A stretch of DNA of 64,000 nt from Sphingomonas brevis. Its GTDB lineage: Bacteria; Pseudomonadota; Alphaproteobacteria; Sphingomonadales; Sphingomonadaceae. Shown here piece by piece: positions 28,967 through 37,850 of the stretch (positions are counted from its first letter, which is position 1; the number at the start of each line of letters is the position of its first letter). Where the stretch lies: contig NZ_JAMGBB010000001.1 in assembly GCF_023516505.1 (NCBI RefSeq), positions 992,001 to 1,056,000 on the forward strand. Reading direction: 5' to 3'. The notes below the pieces were generated by a model. It did not search any database, was not told the origin of the DNA, and worked only from the letters and a program-made list of their open reading frames with translations. The translations under genes were made by a program, and so were the position numbers.

Positions 28967-29057
28967 CGTCATCCCGGGCTTGACCCGGGATCCGCCTTCC
29001 CTTGCGAGGGCGGAATGGAAAAAACAACGCAGACCCCGGCTCAAGGCCGGGGTGACG
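28967..29057. repeat. Double palindrome inside the ATP synthase operon
   Basis: CGTCATCCCGGGCTTGACCC opens and CTCAAGGCCGGGGTGACG closes a 91-bp inverted structure, with an inner CCCGGG-CTTGA-CCCGGG hairpin. This is the TCATCCCGGGCTTGACCCGGG-type repeat common in alphaproteobacteria. It sits between atpG and atpD, four bases before the atpD ribosome binding site. Confidence 0.85.
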
Positions 29058-29061
29058 ATAG

Positions 29062-30597
<1,536 letters not shown>

Positions 30598-30602
30598 GGC
30601 CA

Positions 30603-30788
30603 ATGGCGAGCAACCTTCGCCTCGAGGATTGCGTCAACACGCACTGCCCTTGGTCGGGAGACCCGGTCAGCGCTGACAGCCTGACGCGGTACCAGGGCAA
30701 GGTCGTCGGCTTCTGCAATCCCGGTTGCAGGGACAAGTTCGAGAAGGCCGCGTCGACATTCGATGCCGCAATCGAGGGAAAGAATTAG
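30603..30788 (+). CDS. Small YHS-like protein inside the ATP synthase operon
   Basis: 61 residues with four cysteines: DCVNTHCPWSGDPVS and GFCNPGCRDKFEKA. The last block matches YHS/TRASH-type metal-binding modules (FCxPGCxxKFE). It begins five bases after atpD and stops directly before atpC (TAG then ATG), so it must be co-transcribed with F1 genes. A link between metal status and ATP synthase is possible but unproven. Confidence 0.75.
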   Translation: MASNLRLEDCVNTHCPWSGDPVSADSLTRYQGKVVGFCNPGCRDKFEKAASTFDAAIEGKN

Positions 30789-31049
30789 ATGGCCGATTTT
30801 CACTTCGAGCTGGTGACGCCGGAGCGGCAGGTTCGCAGCGAGGACGTGTATATGGTGGTCGTTCCAGGCACCGAGGGTGAATCGGGCATCATGGCCGGCC
30901 ATGCGCCGATGATGACCACGCTTAAGGACGGCGAACTCAAAGTTTACAAGAGTGCCAGTGCCCAGCCCGAAAGCATCGCCGTTTCCGGCGGCTTCGCTGA
31001 GGTCGGGGACAAGGGCCTGACGGTGCTGGCGGAAAGCGCGGGCGAATAG
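30789..31049 (+). CDS. atpC: ATP synthase F1 epsilon subunit, short form
   Basis: 86 residues, compared with about 130-140 in E. coli. Only the beta-sandwich domain is present ([20 protein letters not shown] and [14 protein letters not shown]); the C-terminal helical pair that inhibits ATP hydrolysis in other bacteria is absent. Last gene of the operon, followed by a terminator. Confidence 0.93.
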   Translation: MADFHFELVTPERQVRSEDVYMVVVPGTEGESGIMAGHAPMMTTLKDGELKVYKSASAQPESIAVSGGFAEVGDKGLTVLAESAGE

Positions 31050-31087
31050 CCGTCCGTTAACCGCGTTTTTACCCTGAAATCCCACAA

Positions 31088-31122
31088 GGGGCTCTTCCGA
31101 ACCGCGGAAGGGCCCTTTTCTT
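31088..31122 (+). terminator. Terminator of the ATP synthase operon
   Basis: GGGCTCTTCCG, loop AACCG, CGGAAGGGCCC with one G-U pair, then TTTTCTTC. An 11-bp stem with a T tract, ending one base before the next start codon at 31124. Confidence 0.88.
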
Positions 31123-31123
31123 C

Positions 31124-32248
31124 ATGTTCCAGCAGAAGTTCGCGCTGCAATCCGAAGTCCGCGAAGCGCCGCTGGAGCTGTGCGTCGTAATCCCGACCCT
31201 TAACGAGGCCGGCAATGTCGAGGCTTTGCTCGAAAAGCTCGGCATCGCCTTGGCCGGAATCGAGTGGGAAGCGATCTTTGTCGATGACGGATCGACCGAC
31301 GGCACGCCCGAGCTTCTGACCAAAATCGCCCAGGCCGACCGCCGCGTGCGGATGATCCGGCGCATTGGCCGACGTGGTCTGTCGTCGGCGGTGGTCGAGG
31401 GCGCTCTCGCTTCGACGACGCCGGTAATCGCGGTGATCGATGCCGACATGCAGCATGACGAGCGCATCCTGCCTGATCTTTATCGCGCTGTGGCCGATGG
31501 TGACGAGCTGGCAATCGGCACTCGCTATTCCGGCATCGGATCAACCGGCGACTGGGACGAGAGCCGGCTCAAGATCAGCCGTTTCGCTACCGCCCTCGCC
31601 TCGCCGATCATGAAAACCCGCCTCAGTGATCCGATGAGCGGTTTCTTCGCGGTTCGCCGCGACGTACTGCTTGAAGCAGCCCCGCGCCTCAGCAACGTCG
31701 GCTACAAGATCTTGCTCGATGTCGTCGCTTCAATCCATCGTCCGCTTAAGACAGCCGAGATCGGCTACACCTTCGGCACTCGTCAGCATGGCGAGTCCAA
31801 GCTCGATGAAATGGTCGCGCTGGAATATGTCGAACTGCTGCTCGACAAGACAGTCGGCCGCTTCGTGCCGGTCAAGCTGGTCCAGTTCGGCGCGGTCGGG
31901 ATGCTCGGCGTCGGCGTCCACCTGCTGCTGCTCGATATTGCGCTGAATGCCCTCGGACTGGCCTTCTCCTGGTCGCAGGCGTCGGCTGTCATCGGAGCAA
32001 TGACGTTCAACTTCGCCCTCAACAACCGTTTCACCTATCGCGATCGGCAGTTGAAGGGCCTTGCCTGGGTTGGCGGTCTATTCTCCTTCTACCTCGTCTG
32101 TTCGCTGGGTGCAGTCGCAAACGTCGGCATCGGCAGCCTGGTCTATGACCAATTCCATGGCTGGTGGATCGCCGGAATAGCCGGCGCGATCGTCGGTTCG
32201 GTGTGGAATTACGTCGCCAGCGGCTGGCTAACGTGGACGCGGCGCTAA
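31124..32248 (+). CDS. Glycosyltransferase family 2 fused to a GtrA-like membrane domain
   Basis: 374 residues. Residues 1-235 are a dolichol-phosphate-mannose-synthase-like GT2 domain with VVIPTLNEAGN, DDGSTDGT and DADMQHDE. Residues 240-374 are a GtrA domain with four membrane spans (FGAVGMLGVGVHLLLLDIAL, NNRFTYRDR). It probably transfers a sugar to a polyprenyl phosphate carrier and helps move it across the membrane. The ATG lies directly after the terminator tail, leaving no leader. Confidence 0.9.
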   Translation: MFQQKFALQSEVREAPLELCVVIPTLNEAGNVEALLEKLGIALAGIEWEAIFVDDGSTDGTPELLTKIAQADRRVRMIRRIGRRGLSSAVVEGALASTTPVIAVIDADMQHDERILPDLYRAVADGDELAIGTRYSGIGSTGDWDESRLKISRFATALASPIMKTRLSDPMSGFFAVRRDVLLEAAPRLSNVGYKILLDVVASIHRPLKTAEIGYTFGTRQHGESKLDEMVALEYVELLLDKTVGRFVPVKLVQFGAVGMLGVGVHLLLLDIALNALGLAFSWSQASAVIGAMTFNFALNNRFTYRDRQLKGLAWVGGLFSFYLVCSLGAVANVGIGSLVYDQFHGWWIAGIAGAIVGSVWNYVASGWLTWTRR

Positions 32249-32330
32249 TCGAAATTAGTCTTTTCTCAAAGTTTGGCAGCTATTCACCATTTTCGTTTTA
32301 TCGCGGAATTAGCATTGGGAATCACCGGTT

Positions 32331-33854
32331 ATGAACGCATTCGGCAAGCGTAACGGTCTGGGCGGGGCAGGTCAGCGCCCAAGCTTCGGCGTTGCTCGCC
32401 CGATGAAGGGCGGCTCTGCTCCGGCAGGCGGCGAACAATTCCCACCCGTGGACGACCTCCCCGAGGCTTCGGAATCGGATGCAGCCGATGAAGGTGCTGC
32501 TGCGCCTGGCGCGCCGCCGATGGGCGCGATGGAGCGGCTTAACGACCGCCAGAATGCCAGCGGCGATCGAGCCAACAGCAAATCCGAAGGGTTTGAGGCC
32601 TCGGTCCACCGAATCAAGGAACAGGTCCTCCCGCGCCTGCTCGAACGCGTCGATCCGGAGGCCGCCGCGACCCTCGGAAAGGACGAGCTCGCCGAGGAAT
32701 TCCGCCCGATCATCGGCGAAGTGCTAGCCGAGCTGAAGATCACGCTTAACCGCCGCGAGCAATTCGCGCTCGAAAAGGTGCTGGTTGATGAGCTGCTCGG
32801 CCTCGGGCCGCTCGAAGAGCTGCTGTCCGACCCGGCGATCAGCGACATCATGGTCAACGGCCCCGACCAAACCTTCATCGAGCGCAAAGGCAGGCTCGAG
32901 CTGGCCAAAATCCAGTTCCGCGACGAGGAGCATCTGTTCCAGATCGCGCAACGCATCGTCAACAAGGTCGGCCGCCGCGTCGACCAGACCACCCCCCTGG
33001 CCGACGCCCGCTTGCAGGACGGCAGCCGCGTCAACGTCATCATCCCGCCGCTGTCGCTTCGCGGCACCGCCATCTCGATTCGTAAGTTTTCCGAAAAGCC
33101 GATCACGCTCGACATGATGCGCGGCTTCGGATCGATGTCGGAGAAAATGGCGACGGTGCTGAAGATCGCCGGCGCCAGCCGCATGAATGTCGTCATCTCC
33201 GGCGGTACCGGTTCGGGTAAGACGACAATGCTCAACGCCTTGTCGAAGATGATCGACCCGGGCGAGCGCGTGATCACCATCGAAGACGCGGCCGAGCTTC
33301 GTCTGCAGCAGCCGCACTGGCTGCCGCTCGAAACCCGTCCGCCGAATCTGGAAGGTCAGGGCGCGATCACCATTCGCGACCTCGTCATCAACGCCCTGCG
33401 TATGCGTCCCGATCGCATCATCCTGGGCGAAATTCGTGGGTCGGAGTGCTTCGATTTGCTCGCTGCAATGAACACCGGTCACGACGGCTCGATGGCTACG
33501 CTCCACTCCAACAGCCCGCGCGAATGCCTGGCTCGTATGGAAAACATGGTGATGATGTCGGACATCAAGATCCCGAAGGAGGCGATCAGCCGCCAGATCG
33601 CCGATTCCGTGGACCTCATCGTGCAGGTGAAGCGTCTCCGCGACGGCTCGCGCCGCACCACCAACATTACCGAGGTGATCGGCATGGAGGGCGAAGTCAT
33701 CGTCACCCAGGAGCTGTTCAAGTTCGAATATCTCGACGAGACGCCGGACGGGAAAATCGTCGGCGAGTATCGCTCGATGGGCCTTCGCCCCTACACGCTG
33801 GAAAAGGCCAAGCAGTACGGCTTCGACCAACCGTACCTTGAAGCCTGCCTGTAA
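32331..33854 (+). CDS. cpaF: CpaF-type secretion ATPase (Tad pilus)
   Basis: 507 residues. A Pro/Ala/Gly-rich N-terminal region of about 80 residues precedes a VirB11/CpaF ATPase: Walker [10 protein letters not shown], the Asp box, Walker [10 protein letters not shown], and the histidine box [13 protein letters not shown]. It would power Tad pilus assembly. No other tad genes lie next to it here. Confidence 0.9.
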   Translation: MNAFGKRNGLGGAGQRPSFGVARPMKGGSAPAGGEQFPPVDDLPEASESDAADEGAAAPGAPPMGAMERLNDRQNASGDRANSKSEGFEASVHRIKEQVLPRLLERVDPEAAATLGKDELAEEFRPIIGEVLAELKITLNRREQFALEKVLVDELLGLGPLEELLSDPAISDIMVNGPDQTFIERKGRLELAKIQFRDEEHLFQIAQRIVNKVGRRVDQTTPLADARLQDGSRVNVIIPPLSLRGTAISIRKFSEKPITLDMMRGFGSMSEKMATVLKIAGASRMNVVISGGTGSGKTTMLNALSKMIDPGERVITIEDAAELRLQQPHWLPLETRPPNLEGQGAITIRDLVINALRMRPDRIILGEIRGSECFDLLAAMNTGHDGSMATLHSNSPRECLARMENMVMMSDIKIPKEAISRQIADSVDLIVQVKRLRDGSRRTTNITEVIGMEGEVIVTQELFKFEYLDETPDGKIVGEYRSMGLRPYTLEKAKQYGFDQPYLEACL

Positions 33855-34862
33855 CTAGACCCAGCCGAGGCCGATTGCAGCCAGCGCAAGCCCCGCGATA
33901 ATCAGTGTTTCGATGACCATCAGGGCAACCGGCTTCCAGCCGATGCCGAGCATTTCCTTGAACTGCGTCCTGACGCCCAGCGCCGCGATTGCGGCAACGA
34001 GGCACCAGCGCGACGCCGTCCCGCCCGCCTCCTGAACGGCAACGGGAACCGGCAGAAGGCTGTTGGCCGCCACCAGAGCGAGGAATACCGCAAGGAACCA
34101 TGGAAGGATCGGCGGACGCTCGCCATGCCCCGCTCCCTTGGCGCGGATCATCATGGTGGTTGCGATGATCACCGGCAGCAGCATTGCGACGCGCATCAGC
34201 TTGACCACCGTTGCCGTATCGCCCGCCTCGGGGGAAATCGCATAGCCGGCGCCGACCACTTGAGCGACGTCGTGGACCGTCGCGCCAATGAACATGCCGT
34301 AATGGACGTGATCGAGGCGCAGTAGCTGGATCAGCACCGGATAGACGATCATCGCCAGTGTCGACAGCGTCGAGACGCCGATGATCGTGAAAAGCGTATT
34401 GCGCTCCTTTTGCGGGTCAGGCGGAAGGGCGGCCGAAATTGCGGCGGCCGCCGACGCACCGCAGATGGCCGTTGCGCCGCCAGTAAGCAGGCCGAACTTG
34501 CCCTCGAAGCCCATTCGCCGCGCCAGCCAGATCGACGCAAGGATCGTCAGGGTTACCAGCCCGATGACCAGCGCCACCGGCTTCCAGCCAAGCGTGACGA
34601 TTTGCTGAAGCGTGATCCGAAAGCCGAGCATCGCAACGCCGAGGCGCAGCACCGTCTTGGACGCAAACTGAATGCCGGGACGGCAGCGATCGACGTCGCT
34701 CAGGAAGTTCATCGCCATGCCGAGCAGCAATGCGAACAGCATCACCGGTCCGCCATAATGGTCGGCCAGGAAGGTCGCCGCGACCGCGATCACCAGCGAG
34801 GCAAGCAGCCCCGGACCGATACCCGCGAGCATCTGCGGACGATATGAGCTCAGCGACGCCAT
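33855..34862 (-). CDS. YeiH-family (UPF0324) putative sulfate exporter
   Basis: 335 residues with about ten hydrophobic segments; LFALLLGMAMNFL and GGATAICGASAAAAI are typical of the YeiH/PSE family. Inner membrane. Converges on cpaF with adjacent stop codons. The substrate is only predicted for the family. Confidence 0.88.
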   Translation of the reverse strand: MASLSSYRPQMLAGIGPGLLASLVIAVAATFLADHYGGPVMLFALLLGMAMNFLSDVDRCRPGIQFASKTVLRLGVAMLGFRITLQQIVTLGWKPVALVIGLVTLTILASIWLARRMGFEGKFGLLTGGATAICGASAAAAISAALPPDPQKERNTLFTIIGVSTLSTLAMIVYPVLIQLLRLDHVHYGMFIGATVHDVAQVVGAGYAISPEAGDTATVVKLMRVAMLLPVIIATTMMIRAKGAGHGERPPILPWFLAVFLALVAANSLLPVPVAVQEAGGTASRWCLVAAIAALGVRTQFKEMLGIGWKPVALMVIETLIIAGLALAAIGLGWV

Positions 34863-34959
34863 CGTACCTCCCTCGCCAAGGCCCTAATCGGGCTGCTGGC
34901 GAGCGGCAAGGCGTCAGGGCGTGGCGAGACCTGGCGAGGAGCTGGCGCGCAGCGGATGC

Positions 34960-36408
34960 TTATCGCCAGAAACGGCCGGCTTGCTTAAGGCGTTTGAACC
35001 GGCCTCCCAATTTGGCCAGCTGGCGCGCACGTTCGGCAATATCGGTTCGGCCACTCTCGGCGAGCTCATAGGTAGCGATGATCTCGCGGCTGATCATGTC
35101 GTCGTGGATCAGGCCAAGGCAATCCTGCATCCTTTCCAGCGACGTGACAAACGCCCGAACCTGCTTCTTGCGGTACAGAGGCGCCAGGAATTCCGCCGAA
35201 TAGCGCAATTTCTTGATGTTGATCCGCAGCCGGTGAAGTTGGTGCTCATCCAGCTTGCCCGGCTGCGAGCCGCCGCGCTTTACCTTATTCCACGCGTCGT
35301 CGAGCCGACGCCGGGCGAACTTCGCAATAGGGCGTGACGCCCCGGTTTGCTGCCAATCCGCCGATGCGGTCCACTCGACCAGATCGACCAGCATGTCGCG
35401 CTTCTGCTGCGAATTTAGTGCTTCGACTACCTGGTCGTAGCTCTCCGAGCGTGCGGAACGAAGGACGCGTTGATCCCGCCAACCCAGTTCCTCGCCATGC
35501 TTGTCGAGATAGACGTCAAGGTTGCGGGCGACGCCGAACGGCTCAATGAATGCCCTGAGCTCGCATTTGAGCGGCTCCAGCGACCCCTCGCGGATTACCG
35601 GGCCAAACAAGGTGAAGGCAGTCCGGAGGCGCCGCATCGCCACGCGCGCCTGGTGCAGGGCCGCCGCATCCCGCTCGGCAATGATGAGCGCCTGGTTCAA
35701 GCGGAAGTGACGGACGCATTCCTGGACGGTCGCGACAAAGGCCTGGCCAATGCTCATCTCTTCGCAGATGGCCGGCTCGCGCGCCTTTTGTTCGTGATCA
35801 AGCGCGCGCTCGGCGAGCAGCAAGCCGCGCTCTTCTTTGCTGAGCACCCCGATTTCAAGCGGAATATCTTCGGCCAGCTGCTTGGCGAAGCCGAACAGTC
35901 CGGCTTGGGCCCCGTGACGGAGCTCCATCTCCAACTCCTGAAACTTCGCTGTCTCGTCGCCCGCTTCGACCATTCCCTCGTCGAGCACCACCTCGATCAG
36001 GCTGCCATCACGATCGATCAACCAGGTCGCCCGCTCAACCGTCGAACGAACCTGGGGTTCGAGCTTCCTGTCGAGCCGTTTGAGCTTACGCAGCGGGGTC
36101 GATTTGAGCGCTTTGGCATCGACCTCAAGGCTTTCGACCGGCACTTCCCATTCGGCGCGATCGAACAGCCCGGCCCCGCCACCCGTCGATTTGACGGTTT
36201 GAACATGCCCGCCGCCAGACTGGCGAACCCGCAGCGAATAGCCGGCCTTGCCTATTCGGCGCTTGCCGGTGTCGAAATAGACCGACGTCTGCGACTGGGT
36301 GGTTGGGGCCCGATCCGCAAGCAGAGGATGACGTCGAACCTTCCTCGCCGCCTGGCGATCCAGGTCGAACTTGAGCTCGGTTTCCCGATGATCCTTGGCT
36401 TTGGCCAT
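34960..36408 (-). CDS. CYTH and CHAD domain protein (inorganic triphosphatase-like)
   Basis: 482 residues from ATG 36408. The N-terminal CYTH domain has the ExExK signature (ETELKFDL) and acidic/basic strand pattern of triphosphate tunnel enzymes. From about residue 205 a CHAD domain follows with conserved His/Arg helices (LHQARVAMRRLRTAF and LHRLRINIKKLRY), which bind polyphosphate. The longer reading from 36618 crosses the attachment-site repeat and is an artefact of the island junction. It is the last chromosomal gene before the island. Confidence 0.92.
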   Translation of the reverse strand: MAKAKDHRETELKFDLDRQAARKVRRHPLLADRAPTTQSQTSVYFDTGKRRIGKAGYSLRVRQSGGGHVQTVKSTGGGAGLFDRAEWEVPVESLEVDAKALKSTPLRKLKRLDRKLEPQVRSTVERATWLIDRDGSLIEVVLDEGMVEAGDETAKFQELEMELRHGAQAGLFGFAKQLAEDIPLEIGVLSKEERGLLLAERALDHEQKAREPAICEEMSIGQAFVATVQECVRHFRLNQALIIAERDAAALHQARVAMRRLRTAFTLFGPVIREGSLEPLKCELRAFIEPFGVARNLDVYLDKHGEELGWRDQRVLRSARSESYDQVVEALNSQQKRDMLVDLVEWTASADWQQTGASRPIAKFARRRLDDAWNKVKRGGSQPGKLDEHQLHRLRINIKKLRYSAEFLAPLYRKKQVRAFVTSLERMQDCLGLIHDDMISREIIATYELAESGRTDIAERARQLAKLGGRFKRLKQAGRFWR

Positions 36409-36711
36409 CGCACCCGATTTACGCGTCGGCGCAACATGCAGCAAGTTGACCCCGCGGCCGCCCCTCAGTCGGCTTGCCGATAGCGACTTTTCCAGGGGAG
36501 AAAATGGTGGGCGTGGCAAGGATTGAACTTGCGACCCCTGCGATGTCAACACGAGCTGCCCACGCAAATCTGCGGTTTTCTGCGGTTCTTGGGCCGTCCA
36601 ACGACGCGATTTGCCCAATCAAAGCGCGTTTTCACATTCGAGCCAGTTCACTTTGAACCAGTCGAACACTGTGTCTGCAAAATCACCAAAAAGCGCGTCG
36701 ATCCGCTAGTT
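36409..36711. other. Left island junction, no gene
   Basis: This 303-bp gap holds the 3' half of tRNA-Val (36501-36552) and about 150 bp of island DNA up to the Cys-rich peptide gene. No further open frame is convincing; frames that cross 36501-36552 translate the tRNA fragment. Confidence 0.7.
36501..36552. repeat. Left attachment site: duplicated 3' half of tRNA-Val
   Basis: 52 bp identical to 54958-55009. It begins AAAATGGTGGGCGTGG and ends TGTCAACAC, covering the tRNA-Val 3' end with encoded CCA, the acceptor and T arms and the anticodon GAC. Identity stops abruptly just past the anticodon loop, so no tRNA can be made here. It is the chromosomal-side product of site-specific integration. 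Confidence 0.92.
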
Positions 36712-36909
36712 CTACTGAGAGCCGCCGGCCTTTGGCGCTTCATCCTTTTTGGCCATGTCCTTGCAGCAGGAGCAGCCCTCGCCCTTGGCCATCTTTTCGC
36801 AGCAGGCCATCTTCTTTTCGGCAGCTGGTGGAGCTGCCGGAGCGACGGCTGGTGTAGCCGGGGGCGTTTGTGAAGCGGCCAAGGCAATCGAGGCGATGAT
36901 GAGACTCAT
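36712..36909 (-). CDS. Small secreted Cys-rich metal-binding peptide
   Basis: 65 residues: a signal peptide (MSLIIASIALAAS), an Ala/Pro linker, then KKMACCEKMAKGEGCSCCKDMAKK with two CC pairs and one single Cys, all spaced to bind soft metal ions. Directly downstream of merC and the GDCCVxC gene on the same strand. Likely a periplasmic metal buffer; metal unknown. Confidence 0.7.
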   Translation of the reverse strand: MSLIIASIALAASQTPPATPAVAPAAPPAAEKKMACCEKMAKGEGCSCCKDMAKKDEAPKAGGSQ

Positions 36910-36951
36910 GATTGGGCTCCCCTTTTCCTATCGGTGCCTCTGCGGGGCAGA

Positions 36952-37038
36952 TTACGCTTCGATCGCCTGTGATGCCAATGCTTTCAAAGCGGTGAGATTG
37001 AAACTGCCATCGTCATGAGCGCTCTGCCACGACCTCAT
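36952..37038 (-). CDS. Possible 28-residue peptide
   Basis: ATG at 37038 preceded by AGAAGGACGA on the minus strand; product MRSWQSAHDDGSFNLTALKA plus eight residues. It lies between the GDCCVxC gene and the Cys-rich peptide gene in the same direction. The only support is the ribosome binding site and position. Confidence 0.3.
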   Translation of the reverse strand: MRSWQSAHDDGSFNLTALKALASQAIEA

Positions 37039-37062
37039 TCGTCCTTCTCCGCTCTGGGCCGT

Positions 37063-37284
37063 CTAGCAGCAACTTGGCGATGTGCCGGTGGCCCGCGCCT
37101 CTTGGATGGGTGGGCAGGGGACATCGGCGTAGGAGCAGAATACGCAGCAGTCGCCTTTGAGCGGCCGCAGAACAGCTCCACAGTGCCGACAGTCAAAAAA
37201 GAACTGACAGGCGTCGGTTGGCATCGTTTCAAGCGACTTCCCGCCGCACTGGGGACAGGTCAGGGTAGATTGAAGCTCAGTCAT
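37063..37284 (-). CDS. GDCCVxC-type Cys-rich protein
   Basis: 73 residues from ATG 37284. An N-terminal zinc-ribbon-like CPQC...CRHC is followed by KGDCCVFCSYADVPCPPIQ, the signature of the GDCCVxC family (seleno- or cysteine proteins found beside mercury genes), and a final CC. Overlaps merC by ATGA. Cytoplasmic, probably a metal chaperone or detoxification protein. Confidence 0.82.
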   Translation of the reverse strand: MTELQSTLTCPQCGGKSLETMPTDACQFFFDCRHCGAVLRPLKGDCCVFCSYADVPCPPIQEARATGTSPSCC

Positions 37285-37721
37285 CTTGCGTTCGCTGGGG
37301 ACATCAAGTCCCAGATTGCGACCATGATCATTAGAAGTAAGCCCGGATAGAGCAGCCATTCCGTCGGCATGCTGTAGATCGCCATAAGCAGTGCGGCGGC
37401 CAGAACAAGTAAGGGGCCGATGATGCCGAGACTCATTCGCACCCAGTTTCGATGGCGAAGACCGCTGATGATGTTTGCGGCCAAGCCAACGAGGGCGAAT
37501 AGCGGCAGTATGTAACGGATTGAAACGCCCTCAAACTGGCTGAGAAAGCCTAGTCCGAACGCCGAAGCGAGACTGGCGAGGGCAGGGAAGCACGCCGTGC
37601 AGCTCATTGCTGCGATGATAGCGCCTATGGTGCCGGTGCTGCCTACAACGCGAGTGCCTTGGGTGGGCTTCTGTCTAAGCACAGTGTGTGGAATCGAAGG
37701 GTTGCTCATTTGCAGGAGCAT
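37281..37721 (-). CDS. merC: MerC-family mercury transporter
   Basis: 146 residues (or 142 from M5 at 37709). Four hydrophobic segments; the first carries SCTACFPALASLASAFGLGF, closely resembling MerC CAACFPALAS with its metal-binding cysteine pair, followed by LGFLSQFEG. MerC brings Hg(II) across the inner membrane. No merA reductase or merR is present next to it, so mercury reduction would need genes elsewhere, or the protein may handle another metal. Confidence 0.85.
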   Translation of the reverse strand: MLLQMSNPSIPHTVLRQKPTQGTRVVGSTGTIGAIIAAMSCTACFPALASLASAFGLGFLSQFEGVSIRYILPLFALVGLAANIISGLRHRNWVRMSLGIIGPLLVLAAALLMAIYSMPTEWLLYPGLLLMIMVAIWDLMSPANAR

Positions 37722-37727
37722 AGAGGG

Positions 37728-37761
37728 CTAATGGCCGGTTTCTACCCAAAGCGGACATTGG
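37728..37761. repeat. Interspersed dyad repeat, copy 4 (in island)
   Basis: CTAATGGCCGGTTTCTACCC followed by AAAGCGGACATTGG, the same family as the chromosomal copies at 159 and 61113. It lies between merC and the CueR operator. Confidence 0.65.
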
Positions 37762-37782
37762 TGAAGCGGAAAATATCGCTGC

Positions 37783-37814
37783 TTGACCCTGACATCGTGT
37801 CAAGGTGCAGATGA
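37783..37814 (+). promoter_or_regulatory. CueR/MerR-type promoter and operator of the copper ATPase operon
   Basis: A -35 TTGACC (37783-37788) overlaps the dyad CCCTGACA-TCG-TGTCAAGG (37787-37805), followed after a 19-20-base spacer by a weak -10 near CAGATGA. Long-spacer promoters with this dyad are the targets of MerR-family regulators; cueR is the third gene of the operon downstream. Confidence 0.75.
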
Positions 37815-37850
37815 TTCCACATGACGAGTCGCACGCATGAGGAGACAGTT

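Noticed and set aside
32372-33830. Two minus-strand frames opposite cpaF
   Set aside because: Shadows; cpaF on the plus strand has all ATPase motifs.
36501-36552. Second tRNA gene
   Set aside because: Only the 3' half from the anticodon loop is present; acceptor 5' strand and D arm are missing.
36419-36622. Short minus-strand frames through the left attachment site, including a 5' extension of the CYTH/CHAD gene
   Set aside because: They translate the tRNA-Val fragment and a foreign junction; the CYTH domain begins at 36408.
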